This document shows, piece after piece, positions 33,260-41,999 of a stretch of DNA of 62,410 bases. Location: assembly GCA_902625325.1 (NCBI GenBank), contig CACOAW010000009.1, forward strand, positions 1-62,410, in the 5' to 3' direction. Numbering within the stretch: position 1 is the first letter of the stretch; every line of letters begins with the position of its first letter. This stretch comes from an uncultured Candidatus Poseidoniales archaeon (GTDB lineage: Archaea > Thermoplasmatota > Poseidoniia > Poseidoniales > Thalassarchaeaceae). A model generated the notes under the pieces. It saw nothing but the letters and a program-made list of their open reading frames with translations. It searched no databases and was not told where the DNA came from. Position numbers and translations under genes: made by a program.

Positions 33260-33618
33260 GCCTCTACCAGCCTCAAAGATGGCCCCGAGGTGACTTCGAT
33301 AAATGAGCACCCTCTTTCCACCAGCTTCCTCTTCAGGCCCCTGTCAACTGTCAACACGGGCCATCCCATCTCAATCGATATCTCTACCAGGTTTGTGTCG
33401 GTATGCCCTTCCTCCGATTTTACGAACTCGGCTCTGGAGTAGAGGAGATCTAGAAGAAGCCCCCCTCTACTTCCAGCCAATGCATCCAGCTCCCTCCTAA
33501 CTGAATCCGTGACCTTCAGATTGGCCTCCCCTACCGTCTCGTTCAGGGAAATGTCTAGATTCAGGCCTGCATCGACCAGAGAAACCCAGCCACAGGCATC
33601 TACTAAGACGCCTACCAT
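33256..33618 (-). CDS. PIN-domain nuclease (Fcf1/VapC9-like)
   Basis: 120 residues from ATG 33618, five bases after the aIF2-gamma stop; ATG 33642 would overlap that gene. The acidic metal ligands appear in LVDACGW (Asp7), SVRRELDAL, GHTDTNLVEI and LTVDRGLKRKL. PIN proteins cleave RNA. In many archaea one of this type follows aIF2-gamma and S6e, suggesting a role in rRNA processing (known linkage, inferred function). Confidence 0.78.
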   Translation of the reverse strand: MVGVLVDACGWVSLVDAGLNLDISLNETVGEANLKVTDSVRRELDALAGSRGGLLLDLLYSRAEFVKSEEGHTDTNLVEISIEMGWPVLTVDRGLKRKLVERGCSFIEVTSGPSLRLVEA

Positions 33619-33622
33619 GGAA

Positions 33623-34864
33623 TCAGCCCGAGATAGTTCCATGCCCGATCAGCCGCCATCTAGACCCGACCCTTCTGGAAAGGGTAATCCTGCTTCCCTC
33701 CTTGGCACAAATCGGAAGTCTGAGGGACAGCTTCGCCTTCTTCCCCTTGATGTTGGCCACAGTGCCCACGCTCGTCGCAGTAGCAGAGTTCACCATCAAC
33801 ATCTCATTGGGCTGGAGAGGCCTTATGCCACCTTCGACATCGTCTCCTGACACCATCTTCTCCAACAGTTCCAATTCCAGGCTCAACTCCTCCCATATCG
33901 GAGGCAACTCCCCCTCCCTGGCCATTACCTGTCCGGAGAGGTCGTCGGCCTTCGTCGCAAGGGGGTCTAGTGGGGTGGCAACCCCGCAAAGGCCTCCTGC
34001 AAAAGCAGTCTTCAGGTTGCTACCGCCACCCTGAATACCCTCTATCGTGGTCTTTAGTGGCTCCCATCTGGTCTTCCCTCCTTCCTGGATTCTCCTACCG
34101 GGTGCTATTAGGATGCTATCTCCTACGCTGAAGGAACCCTCAACAATGCTCCCACCAATCACGCCACCTCTGATTTCTGTCGGTCTCGATCCAGGCCTGT
34201 TGACGTCGAAGGAACGAGCAACGTACATCAGGCCGCTCTCGTCCTCGGTCCTGTCTGGAGTGGGGATGGTCTTCTCTATCGTCTCGATGAGGATATCAAG
34301 GTTCACGTCGTGATGCGCAGAAACGGGAATTATAGGGGCATCCTCGGCTATGGTTCCGCTAACGAAGTCCTTAATCTCGTTGTATGACTCTATCGCCCTC
34401 TCCTTGCTGACTATGTCTATCTTGTTCTGCACTACGACTATGTTTTCTATCCCTGCTATCTCGAGAGCAGCCAGGTGCTCCTTCGTCTGCGGTTGTGGGC
34501 ACTTCTCGGTTGCTGCTACCAATAGAAGAGCACCATCCATAATCGAAGCACCCGAAATCATCACTGCCATCAGTGTCTCGTGTCCAGGAGCATCCACGAA
34601 CGAAACAACCCTCAGGAGGTCACCCTTACCCTTGTCACCATCCGGGTGCTTGCCCTTGGCGTAGTGCTCTCCTCCCTTGGTCACGTGGAAAGAAGTATCC
34701 GCGTATCCCAGTTTGATGCTGATCCCCCTCTTCCTTTCCTCGGAGTGAGTGTCCGTCCAGGTCCCAGAAAGAGCCTGCGTGAGTGTCGTCTTCCCGTGGT
34801 CGACGTGCCCAACCATGCCGATATTGACTTCGGGCTGCTTGCTTTTCAATTTAGACAGCTTCAA
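33623..34864 (-). CDS. eif2g: Translation initiation factor aIF2 subunit gamma
   Basis: 413 residues. GTPase motifs GHVDHGKTTL, DAPGHETLMA and VQNKID are followed by two beta-barrel domains. It binds GTP and initiator Met-tRNA and delivers it to the small subunit. Switch and tRNA-binding regions look complete (GGVIGGSIVEGSF, MVNSATATSVGTV). Transcribed in the order S6e, aIF2-gamma, PIN with small gaps, a cluster widely kept in archaea. Confidence 0.95.
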   Translation of the reverse strand: MKLSKLKSKQPEVNIGMVGHVDHGKTTLTQALSGTWTDTHSEERKRGISIKLGYADTSFHVTKGGEHYAKGKHPDGDKGKGDLLRVVSFVDAPGHETLMAVMISGASIMDGALLLVAATEKCPQPQTKEHLAALEIAGIENIVVVQNKIDIVSKERAIESYNEIKDFVSGTIAEDAPIIPVSAHHDVNLDILIETIEKTIPTPDRTEDESGLMYVARSFDVNRPGSRPTEIRGGVIGGSIVEGSFSVGDSILIAPGRRIQEGGKTRWEPLKTTIEGIQGGGSNLKTAFAGGLCGVATPLDPLATKADDLSGQVMAREGELPPIWEELSLELELLEKMVSGDDVEGGIRPLQPNEMLMVNSATATSVGTVANIKGKKAKLSLRLPICAKEGSRITLSRRVGSRWRLIGHGTISG

Positions 34865-34876
34865 TCACCCCAGTCG

Positions 34877-35368
34877 TCACTCCTCTTCACCAGAGGACTG
34901 TTCGACTGCGGCTTCCTCTCCACCAATGATGGCGGCCAGAGAGCCCTTTCCAGATTCTACTACCTTGAGGTTAATCTGGCGCGTGTCTTGGCTGATTACG
35001 TTGCCCCTCAGATTCCTTCTTCTCCTCAGGCCGTCGTACTTGTATCGGTACTCCTTGCTGTTCTTGTTCACGAACTTCTTCCCCTTGTATCCTATTCCGG
35101 CTGTGATAAGTACTGACTTGACTCCAGATCCATCCAAGTCTGGCCTCATCGGCCTACCAGTGATATCGGAGCCACCGGTTATCTCCAGTTTGTAGCCATT
35201 CAGGACGATATTGCCGTCCCCCACGAACATTCCGTCCACAGAATCCCCTATCTTCTTTCCAAGAAAGTGATTGTAGTTGGCCCCTGTGATGTCCAGCGCG
35301 TAGGATTTGCCACCAGAGTCGGGATTGGTGTCGTTCACCACTGCCTTGAAGGACTGCTCACCTGCCAT
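34877..35368 (-). CDS. rps6e: 30S ribosomal protein S6e
   Basis: 163 residues from ATG 35368, preceded by AAGGTGACC as ribosome-binding site; the in-frame upstream codons to 35473 are not conserved. YALDITGANYNHFLGKKIGD, LEITGGSDITGRPMR and GLRRRRNLRGNVIS are S6e signatures. The tail is acidic (EQSSGEEE), an extension beyond the ~125-residue core. It sits 12 bases ahead of aIF2-gamma. Confidence 0.93.
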   Translation of the reverse strand: MAGEQSFKAVVNDTNPDSGGKSYALDITGANYNHFLGKKIGDSVDGMFVGDGNIVLNGYKLEITGGSDITGRPMRPDLDGSGVKSVLITAGIGYKGKKFVNKNSKEYRYKYDGLRRRRNLRGNVISQDTRQINLKVVESGKGSLAAIIGGEEAAVEQSSGEEE

Positions 35369-35435
35369 TTGGTCACCTTGGACGGCATCCCGACATAAGC
35401 CCCCTATAAGAGCGGTTCGGAGTCTCACGGCTCCT

Positions 35436-36617
35436 CTATCCTTCGAGAAGCCCCTTCTCAATCCTATCTCCAATTACCGCAGGTACTGAATTGGGCATAG
35501 TGATGTACTGTGTCCTCCCTCTGCCCCTGAGGGAACTAGATGCCCTGCTTACAATCAGTCCCTGCGACTCGAGGTGTTTCAGATATTTCCAGAAAGTCGT
35601 GTAGCCGCGCGCCTCCTCGTTATTTTCCTCGCATACCAGTTCGTACAACTTCCTAGCATCGCCACTAGAAATCTCCTCTTCCTTCTTCAATCTCCGGCAA
35701 ATCCCCAGCAGGACCATCCTCTGATGGACATTCAGCTTGTCTATCTGGCTAGGTTCTACTGATGGTGAGCGCACCTCACTAGGCAGTACGTCTTCTTTCA
35801 AGACCTTCTCCCTCCCATCCATCTCCGCCCTTCTGATCGAATTATCGAGTAGTTCAATGGCCATTCTAGCATCGCCACCCGACTCCTCGGCAAAGACGCC
35901 AATCTTAGCTAGTACCTCGTCGCTAATGGCACCAGGTCGACAAGAGGCATCGTAACGTTGCCTAGCAATCCCCTCCAAATCAATAGCCGCATAGGGGCCA
36001 AGCTGTATCGAGTTGCTCGCGCCAAGTCTTGATTTAATCGCCTTCTCGAAAAGGGAAAAGAGCGTATCGTCCTGACTCACCAAAATCAATGAGAGCGATC
36101 CATCGCCCTCTTGGTCTTCGTCTATCCTGAGTAGTTTGTAAATCAGGTCAGAACTATCCCTCCTGACGAGGACGTCAACTTCGTCTAGTATCAGTATGAG
36201 ATGTGATTGATGATGCCTTAGATTTCTTCTGATGTTCTGAATTACCTCTGCCGAGCTGAAACCACGCTCTGGATGGCCAGAATCCAGAGAGAGGGCGATT
36301 TGCTGGAGAACTTGGGAAGAGGACGGGTGATTCCTACAATTGACGTGAGCAAGAGCAACCTTTCTTCTCCCTTCCAATTTTGAAGAGACATCTATGCAGA
36401 ATCTACGAGTCAGAACGGTCTTTCCAGATCCGACGTTTCCTGTTACGACCGCCTTGCAACTAACATTATGGTTCTCTATGCCAAGGAACATCGATGCTAG
36501 CTCTCGAAGCTCTTCCCCCCTCCCAATTAACTCTGGAGGTGTCCAGTCATATGACAGGGGCTCCTTCGAAACAAGGATCAACCCCTCTCCTATCCTATCG
36601 AGGTAGTCCGCCATCAT
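35436..36617 (-). CDS. orc1: Orc1/Cdc6 replication initiator
   Basis: 393 residues. AAA+ domain with intact Walker A GNVGSGKT and Walker B LILDEVDVL, sensor-2 region GGDARMAIELLDNSIRRAE, and C-terminal winged helix (about 300-393) with a wing RASSSLRGRGRTQYI. It marks replication origins and loads the MCM helicase. Its gene often lies beside an origin, but the short upstream gap (36618-36747) shows only a CTCGAGACTCGAGA element and no obvious ORB array. It heads the S6e/aIF2-gamma cluster. Confidence 0.92.
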   Translation of the reverse strand: MMADYLDRIGEGLILVSKEPLSYDWTPPELIGRGEELRELASMFLGIENHNVSCKAVVTGNVGSGKTVLTRRFCIDVSSKLEGRRKVALAHVNCRNHPSSSQVLQQIALSLDSGHPERGFSSAEVIQNIRRNLRHHQSHLILILDEVDVLVRRDSSDLIYKLLRIDEDQEGDGSLSLILVSQDDTLFSLFEKAIKSRLGASNSIQLGPYAAIDLEGIARQRYDASCRPGAISDEVLAKIGVFAEESGGDARMAIELLDNSIRRAEMDGREKVLKEDVLPSEVRSPSVEPSQIDKLNVHQRMVLLGICRRLKKEEEISSGDARKLYELVCEENNEEARGYTTFWKYLKHLESQGLIVSRASSSLRGRGRTQYITMPNSVPAVIGDRIEKGLLEG

Positions 36618-36747
36618 TTAGTTGTCTATTTCGACGTTCTTAGACATATTCGGCTATCGACTACCTCGAGACTCGAGATAGTACATTTCCTATTTTCTTC
36701 GGTGTTTTGATAGGCTTGTCCGCATCAGCATTGACTGAGGCAGTGCC

Positions 36748-37719
36748 ATGGTGCTGAAGCGGATTTTTAAGAAGCCCACCAGATTAGGGCTTTTCGGGGC
36801 CACAATTCTTGCTCTATTCCAGTCAATAAATGGCTCCGGTTTCTCCGACAACGTTGCACTTAGAACCGGCCTGCAAGAACGGCAGATTTGTAATCCTGTC
36901 AATTCGGGAGGGGAATTGACCCAGCAATGCATATCGGGGGGGATACCAGAGGGTAAGGAGAAACTAGTTTTCCCCGAGGATTTACAATTCGAAATTTGGG
37001 GAAACCTGGAAGTAGGCACAATTGATTATGCAATTGTTGCGTTTCTAGCTTACACTCTGGCAGCGCTTTGGATACACAGGCCCATTGACAACTCTCTCGG
37101 GGCCAAGAAGAAAAGGAAAATGGTCGCCCTCAAGTCGATACGCTGGATTCGCATAGCAGTACTTTCACTTGTTCTGGCTGCAATGTCCACGGCTAACAAG
37201 ATGGGGAGATTCGCAGAAATATACAACTCTTGGGGGTTCGGAACCAGGACTGAAGGATCATTAGGATGGCACGACGGATCTTTCGGATTTCAGCCATTTG
37301 AATGGGGGGTTCTGGATGTTGTGGAGCTCATAGCCCTCGTTTCACTCTTCGTTTACGCAATTTCTAGAGGCGTGGAAGTAGATAGAGCGATTCTGAACCC
37401 TATTCCTGATAATCGAAACTACATCGAGAAGATTTGGGGGGGAATAAGTGAAGCAGAGAGAGCCCAGAGATTCGACGTCGAGGGAGGAGCCGCCAAGGCC
37501 AACGAGTCGTTCACCAATCTAGTAAAGCTACTCGGGGCCTCTGCGTCCCTGAATGTCGCCGCAGCATCCCTGGACGAGGGTAATGTGAAAGTGGCCTTCA
37601 ACAAGTGGAAGAATCTGACGCACAGCAAGGGGAAGCAGAACAGGGATTGGAAGGCCTTGTCTGAGTCTCTGGATCAGGCAGGCATTTTCCCGGAGGAAGA
37701 GTCGGGAGAAGAGGAGTGA
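36748..37719 (+). CDS. Membrane protein with TPR-like cytoplasmic tail, unknown
   Basis: 323 residues. Hydrophobic segments at about 12-30, 92-112, 130-150 and 190-212 suggest four helices with an extracellular loop holding two Cys (about 47-61). After the last helix a ~110-residue soluble part includes GASASLNVAAASLDEG and FNKWKNL, TPR-like, and ends in an acidic tail (EEESGEEE). Unrecognised. First of four same-strand genes encoding acidic or coiled-coil proteins. Confidence 0.65.
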   Translation: MVLKRIFKKPTRLGLFGATILALFQSINGSGFSDNVALRTGLQERQICNPVNSGGELTQQCISGGIPEGKEKLVFPEDLQFEIWGNLEVGTIDYAIVAFLAYTLAALWIHRPIDNSLGAKKKRKMVALKSIRWIRIAVLSLVLAAMSTANKMGRFAEIYNSWGFGTRTEGSLGWHDGSFGFQPFEWGVLDVVELIALVSLFVYAISRGVEVDRAILNPIPDNRNYIEKIWGGISEAERAQRFDVEGGAAKANESFTNLVKLLGASASLNVAAASLDEGNVKVAFNKWKNLTHSKGKQNRDWKALSESLDQAGIFPEEESGEEE

Positions 37720-37771
37720 CTAATCGGCGGGTTAAAGCCAAGATATCAGCTGGAGCATTTGGGGAGAGTAA

Positions 37772-38467
37772 ATGGCAGACGAACTCAACAGGCAAGAAGT
37801 GTCTGACAGGCTCGTCGCCATCTTCTCCGCCTCCCTAGAAGGTAGCGAACTGGAGAAGGCAATTGCGAGCGTGGATAAGAGACTCGATAAGTTCGAAGGA
37901 AAGTGGGCAGGACTGATTAAATGGGCCGAACAGAAGTACGGACTTCCAGAGGAATCAGGGGCAGAGGAAGTAGTAGAAGAGACTGAGGAGGTAAATGGAA
38001 CAGAATCTCAACCAGAGGTCCGTGAGGAACCTGTGGAGAGGACGAATGAATCCTCTGAACTTACTAGAGAGGAAGCATCGGCAAGGCTAGAGGCAATTTT
38101 CCGCTCTAACCTTGAGGGCCAAGAGTTGGAGAAATTAGTTGCAAGCATCGACAAGAGGTTAGACAAGTTCGAGGGGAAGTGGCGGAAACTCATTCTGTGG
38201 GCTGAGGAAAAGTACGGTCCAGCCTCAGAAGTTCCAGCCCATACAGAAACAGAGCACGTAGAAATCTCTGAAACCTCGGAAATCGAACAAACACTGGAAT
38301 TGATTATCTCCGGGAATTCCGAGGCTGCCCTATCAAATATTAAGAAAATGGTTTCCGATAATCCATCCGATCCAGATGTCTGGAATGTCTTCTCGTCCTA
38401 TTTCTCATCAATAGGAAAGCCCGGAAGGGCCAATGCATGTGAGCAAAAGTCCCAATCTCTTTCTTGA
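37772..38467 (+). CDS. Internally duplicated helical protein with TPR end
   Basis: 231 residues. Two copies of a ~55-residue unit (about 3-57 and 89-143) share REEASARLEAIF, LEGQELEKLVASIDKRLD and KFEGKWRKLILWAEEKYG-type sequence, separated by an acidic Glu/Val-rich linker. Residues about 170-231 look like two TPR helices pairs. No signal peptide. The duplication is visible directly; function unknown. Confidence 0.7.
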   Translation: MADELNRQEVSDRLVAIFSASLEGSELEKAIASVDKRLDKFEGKWAGLIKWAEQKYGLPEESGAEEVVEETEEVNGTESQPEVREEPVERTNESSELTREEASARLEAIFRSNLEGQELEKLVASIDKRLDKFEGKWRKLILWAEEKYGPASEVPAHTETEHVEISETSEIEQTLELIISGNSEAALSNIKKMVSDNPSDPDVWNVFSSYFSSIGKPGRANACEQKSQSLS

Positions 38468-38558
38468 CTAACAAGAACGAATTCCCCTCAGAAACCGGGA
38501 ATATTCGCTTGGACCACAATTAAATGTGACACTTACTCCCAAGGGGTTGGTAGTTTCC

Positions 38559-39242
38559 ATGGCTAAGAAGATCCCACAGGATGTCGCCTTCAAACTTGCC
38601 CAAAAGGCGAAGGATGCAGAAAAGAAGGCGAAGCAAGCGGAAAAGAAGGCGAAAGATGCAGAGAAGAAGATAAAAGAAGCAGAGAAAAAAGTCAAAGAGG
38701 CAGAGAAGAAGGCCAAGGAAGCCGCAGAGTCACTAGCAGACGACGACTTCGACGACCTAGACGACTTCGACGACCTAGACGACTTCGACGACCTAGACGA
38801 CTTCGATATTGATGTAGATTCAGCAGAAGATTCCGGTGGGTCAGCAGAAACCAATCAAGATGAATCACTAGAAGAGGATAATGACCTTGACGCCCTGTTG
38901 AAGCAGGCATCTAGCTCTGAATCTAGCGAGCAAAGGGTGCAAAGGGCTCAAAAACTAGCAAAAGAGGGTGATTTTTCCGGGGCTCTGGAGATTTGGAAGG
39001 AACTAACCGCAAGCGATGCAGACAACCCAGAAAACTGGCGAGGACTTGCCTCCGTTCTAGATTCCAGAAATCAGCCAGGAGACGCTGCTAAGGCACAAAC
39101 AGCCCGGGACCATGCAGATAGGATAGAGACCCAGGCAATCGCAGAAAAGACCGGAAGAAAGATGGAAGACATCATTGCAGACCTTATGGATGACGGAATT
39201 CTAAATTTCAGTGCCGGATCCGATGCAAAGGACTCTGAATAA
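38559..39242 (+). CDS. Heptad coiled-coil, DDFDDL-repeat and TPR protein
   Basis: 227 residues from ATG 38559 (GTG 38526 would add eleven). Residues about 10-52 are six near-perfect heptads of the type KAKDAEK, a highly charged coiled coil. Next comes an acidic stretch of tandem DDFDDL units (about 61-82), then a hydrophilic linker and a TPR-like region (about 125-185). The C-terminus is unrecognised. It may be a scaffold; expansion of the repeats is seen at the DNA level as exact 18-mers. Confidence 0.65.
   Translation: MAKKIPQDVAFKLAQKAKDAEKKAKQAEKKAKDAEKKIKEAEKKVKEAEKKAKEAAESLADDDFDDLDDFDDLDDFDDLDDFDIDVDSAEDSGGSAETNQDESLEEDNDLDALLKQASSSESSEQRVQRAQKLAKEGDFSGALEIWKELTASDADNPENWRGLASVLDSRNQPGDAAKAQTARDHADRIETQAIAEKTGRKMEDIIADLMDDGILNFSAGSDAKDSE
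38745..38807 (+). repeat. 18-bp tandem repeat within a coding region
   Basis: Three exact copies of the unit GACTTCGACGACCTAGAC (38745-38762, 38763-38780, 38781-38798) followed by a partial fourth, encoding DFDDLD. Identity at synonymous positions points to recent slippage or unequal exchange. Confidence 0.85.
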
Positions 39243-39327
39243 ATCAAGCATCTCTATACGTGAAAAACAATCTTGGTTACCATTCACATTAAGAACTCAA
39301 TGCCCTTGGGCTTGTTTAGGTAATACT

Positions 39328-39624
39328 ATGGTAGAGTTAGGCGACACACAGAGAATGGGACTTCTTATTGGTGCAGCGGCGATTTTAATTTTCGTTGTTG
39401 TAAACATGGCAGGTTTGCTTGGTGGTGGTGACGAAAAGCTGTTCATAATCGATCTTATTGGAGTCGGTAGCATGGACGCAATGAGGCCGGATACCGGCTT
39501 CAGCACTCAAGATATCGTCGGTCTGCTGGTTGCGGCTGTTATGGGTGCACTGTACTTCCTGTCTGCGGAGGAAGAACTCGACTGGGAGGCACTCCTAGGC
39601 GACGATGACGACGAAGAAGAGTGA
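39328..39624 (+). CDS. Small membrane protein with acidic tail, unknown
   Basis: 98 residues from ATG 39328. Two helices (about 10-30 and 62-82) flank an acidic, extracellular or cytoplasmic loop; the tail DWEALLGDDDDEEE is strongly acidic. It resembles in style the acidic tails of the neighbouring proteins. Unrecognised family. Ends before a T-rich/A-rich convergent intergenic stretch. Confidence 0.6.
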   Translation: MVELGDTQRMGLLIGAAAILIFVVVNMAGLLGGGDEKLFIIDLIGVGSMDAMRPDTGFSTQDIVGLLVAAVMGALYFLSAEEELDWEALLGDDDDEEE

Positions 39625-39639
39625 AAATCCTCATCTCCG

Positions 39640-39652
39640 TTTTTGTAAAAAA
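39640..39652. terminator. Candidate bidirectional oligo-T terminator
   Basis: TTTTT followed by AAAAAA between two convergent genes gives a T-tract on both strands, the usual archaeal intrinsic terminator form. No stable stem is obvious. Confidence 0.35.
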
Positions 39653-39686
39653 TATCCTCTTTCCCTTGTTTGTAGGGGATTTCCAT

Positions 39687-40796
39687 TTAGTGGATTTCGT
39701 CGAATTTGTACCCTAATTCCCATTTCTTCTCTCCAAGCGCTACTTCTAGCTCGAACGGAGTGATTAGCGGCTTTGCGTATCGAACCGAGTCATCGATAGC
39801 AATCCTAGGACAAGCGGTGTTGACAAAGGCATCAACGGGGTAGAAGTCGATTAATTCAGGACCGATATGTTCCAAAGCCAGAAGATAACCCTTTTTTCCA
39901 TGCTTTTCGATCTTCCTCTTCATCCTGAGTGCAAGATTTCTTCTCATCTGCCCAGGCTTCTCTCCGATTAGGATTCCGAACGACTTTGCCTCGTCACAGG
40001 ACATTATCAAGCCAAATCTCTGCCTAAGTATTCTCTCAATCCTTTCGAAAGACATTTCTTCTGCTCCACCGGTATATGGGTCCAGCATCGCAAGCGGCTT
40101 TCCAGTATGCAGGACTAGTCCAATCGGATGGAAGTCACCACTGCCAAGGAAAAGGTAGTGGCCTATTTCATCACTATCCCCAGAGTAGTTACAACCTAGG
40201 ACTTGACCAGGGAAAGATAGCCTGGCCCCTCCAACAGGAATCTCTACCTCATAGCCTACTGCTTCTAGCCTTTCTTTGTATTCGAATATTAGGTGTAGAT
40301 GTTGTATGCTACCTACCAGCCCCAACTTTGTTCCTTTGAGAGGGGACACCCTACCAACAGCGTCAACGAACAACTCCTTCGCTTCTTCCTCGCTCATCTG
40401 CCTATCTTCTTCAACCCTGGATAGGCGAGACTCGGCTATCCGCCTGTGCTGTGCTAGAATCGGAAGAACGGGATCAATTGCAGGATCTCCATCATAAGTT
40501 ACATTGATGAACTCAGTAGGCATTCCTGAGTCTATGTTCATCTGAGAGTGACCCATATGGGCTACTAGCTCTACACCCATCCTCTGCATCTTGTCATGTA
40601 CAAGGTCACAGGCCCCGTAACACGGATCAGCTGCCAATATGATTCTCGCTGAAGTATCCTCTTCTATGGTGTCCATCATCTCCAATGCCTGCATTTTCAG
40701 CCCTTCTGGAACTTGTAGCGCCACGAGTCGATTGTCATTGGCCTTAATTCTCTCAATCAGGTCGTCCAACTGGAACTCATGTCTATTCATGTCCAT
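39687..40796 (-). CDS. dph2: Diphthamide synthase Dph2
   Basis: 369 residues. The three cysteines that hold the [4Fe-4S] cluster, one per domain, appear in DPCYGACDLVHDKM, VLGCNYSGD and NTACPRIAIDD. This noncanonical radical-SAM enzyme transfers the aminocarboxypropyl group to His of elongation factor 2. Last gene of the L10e-phosphoribosyltransferase-Dph2 unit. Confidence 0.9.
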   Translation of the reverse strand: MDMNRHEFQLDDLIERIKANDNRLVALQVPEGLKMQALEMMDTIEEDTSARIILAADPCYGACDLVHDKMQRMGVELVAHMGHSQMNIDSGMPTEFINVTYDGDPAIDPVLPILAQHRRIAESRLSRVEEDRQMSEEEAKELFVDAVGRVSPLKGTKLGLVGSIQHLHLIFEYKERLEAVGYEVEIPVGGARLSFPGQVLGCNYSGDSDEIGHYLFLGSGDFHPIGLVLHTGKPLAMLDPYTGGAEEMSFERIERILRQRFGLIMSCDEAKSFGILIGEKPGQMRRNLALRMKRKIEKHGKKGYLLALEHIGPELIDFYPVDAFVNTACPRIAIDDSVRYAKPLITPFELEVALGEKKWELGYKFDEIH

Positions 40797-40807
40797 TCTA
40801 TTACCTA

Positions 40808-41386
40808 CTATTCAACAATCTCAACTCTGCCTTCAACGATGTCAATCCTTGCTAGGGTCTGAATTGGCCAATTTGGACGCTCCTTAGCCAATCTCTCTCT
40901 CCCTTTCCCCTTCTCGATGGCAATAACCACTCCTTTCAGGATTGCTCCCATTTCCTCTAATGCTTGCAGGAGGGGCTCAAGAGTCCCCCCTGTTGAGATG
41001 ACGTCATCTACAACCAGGACTCTTTCTCCGGGTTTGATATCGTTAATGTAAGCCGTCGAACTTGAATATCCCGTTGAGATGTCCACTCTAACTTCTCCTT
41101 CCATCCCGTATGACCTCTTTCTAATCACAACTGTTGGCTTTCCTGTTGCTTCCCCAACCGCTGCTAGCAATGGTAGACCCATAGCCTCAACACTTACTAC
41201 TATGTCAATCTCCGACCAATCGACCATATCAACAATCAGATCTCTGGTTGCTCTGAGGACTTCTGCTTCCATACGGGGGATCCCATCAGAGATTGGATGG
41301 ATGAAGTAGGGGTAATCTCCCTTCCAGATAATTGGGGCTCCCCTGAGGGAGTCTTGTAGTGTTTCAAGAGGATTTGCTCGGGACAT
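40808..41386 (-). CDS. Hypoxanthine/adenine-type phosphoribosyltransferase
   Basis: 192 residues. The PRPP-binding motif VLVVDDVISTGGTL is diagnostic; VSVEAMGLPLLAAVGEATG and RKRSYGMEGE fit the archaeal HGPRTase-like (Hpt) family, which salvages purine bases to nucleotides. Adenine specificity cannot be excluded. It lies 11 bases upstream of dph2 and 12 downstream of the L10e gene. Confidence 0.82.
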   Translation of the reverse strand: MSRANPLETLQDSLRGAPIIWKGDYPYFIHPISDGIPRMEAEVLRATRDLIVDMVDWSEIDIVVSVEAMGLPLLAAVGEATGKPTVVIRKRSYGMEGEVRVDISTGYSSSTAYINDIKPGERVLVVDDVISTGGTLEPLLQALEEMGAILKGVVIAIEKGKGRERLAKERPNWPIQTLARIDIVEGRVEIVE

Positions 41387-41398
41387 GTCCCGTTGACC

Positions 41399-41938
41399 TC
41401 ACACTAGGCCCTTCAATTGCTCGGCACCTTCTACTACATTGATAGTACAGGGGGTTGGGAATTTACAACCCGCCTTCCTCAATGCCTCCTTTGCAGCAAT
41501 GTAATTCTCAGCCTCGGTTTTGATGGAGATAACCGTTTGTCCTCTTTGAACTCTCGCTGCAGTGCCGACATTCTTGCCGAAAGAGAGGCGCATCCCCTGG
41601 GAGACCCTATCAGCACCCGCACCAGTGGCCTGTTTGTTTTCCCTTAGAATTTGGTGGGGGTATGTATGCATTCTGAGGGCATATCCCATTGCCCCAGCAT
41701 CTTCCCTGATTGTTGAGTTCGCCACCTGTCTAGCAGATTCCAGAGCCGAATCCCTGATTTGGCAAGCATTGTCTGCCGTTAACTCAAGAGTGATCGGAAA
41801 GCCTCCGGTCTCGGCCCTCTTCCTGTTGCCCATGTGGTAGCGTAGAATTCTGTTGTTGGGAACTCCGCCTGTGTACTCTCTCCTAGTGAACGACTGCCCC
41901 TTGATCTGCCTGTACATCTTTGCGGGTTTGCGTGCCAT
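41399..41938 (-). CDS. rpl10e: 50S ribosomal protein L10e (uL16)
   Basis: 179 residues. Starts MARKPAKMYRQIKGQSFTRR and contains YTGGVPNNRI, HPHQI-like TYPHQILRENKQATGAGADR and GKNVGTAARV, all L10e/L16 signatures. A GAGGTGA ribosome-binding site lies four bases before the ATG. First gene of a three-gene unit with a clear TATA candidate. Confidence 0.95.
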   Translation of the reverse strand: MARKPAKMYRQIKGQSFTRREYTGGVPNNRILRYHMGNRKRAETGGFPITLELTADNACQIRDSALESARQVANSTIREDAGAMGYALRMHTYPHQILRENKQATGAGADRVSQGMRLSFGKNVGTAARVQRGQTVISIKTEAENYIAAKEALRKAGCKFPTPCTINVVEGAEQLKGLV

Positions 41939-41969
41939 TCAATCACCTCGATGGCGGTCCACCGACCTC

Positions 41970-41980
41970 CCGTATTTAAC
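41970..41980 (-). promoter_or_regulatory. TATA-box candidate for the L10e unit
   Basis: On the minus strand GTTAAATACGG, about 35-40 bases before the L10e ATG, at proper distance for a short leader holding the GAGGTGA site. Confidence 0.45.
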
Positions 41981-41999
41981 GGTGAGGCAGTACTCTAGT

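Noticed and set aside
35369-35473. Extension of S6e upstream of 35368
   Set aside because: S6e homology begins at the ATG at 35368 behind a good AAGGTGA site.
36618-36747. Replication origin directly upstream of orc1
   Set aside because: Only a single CTCGAGACTCGAGA element and no ORB-like repeats or AT-rich unwinding stretch are visible; position alone is insufficient.
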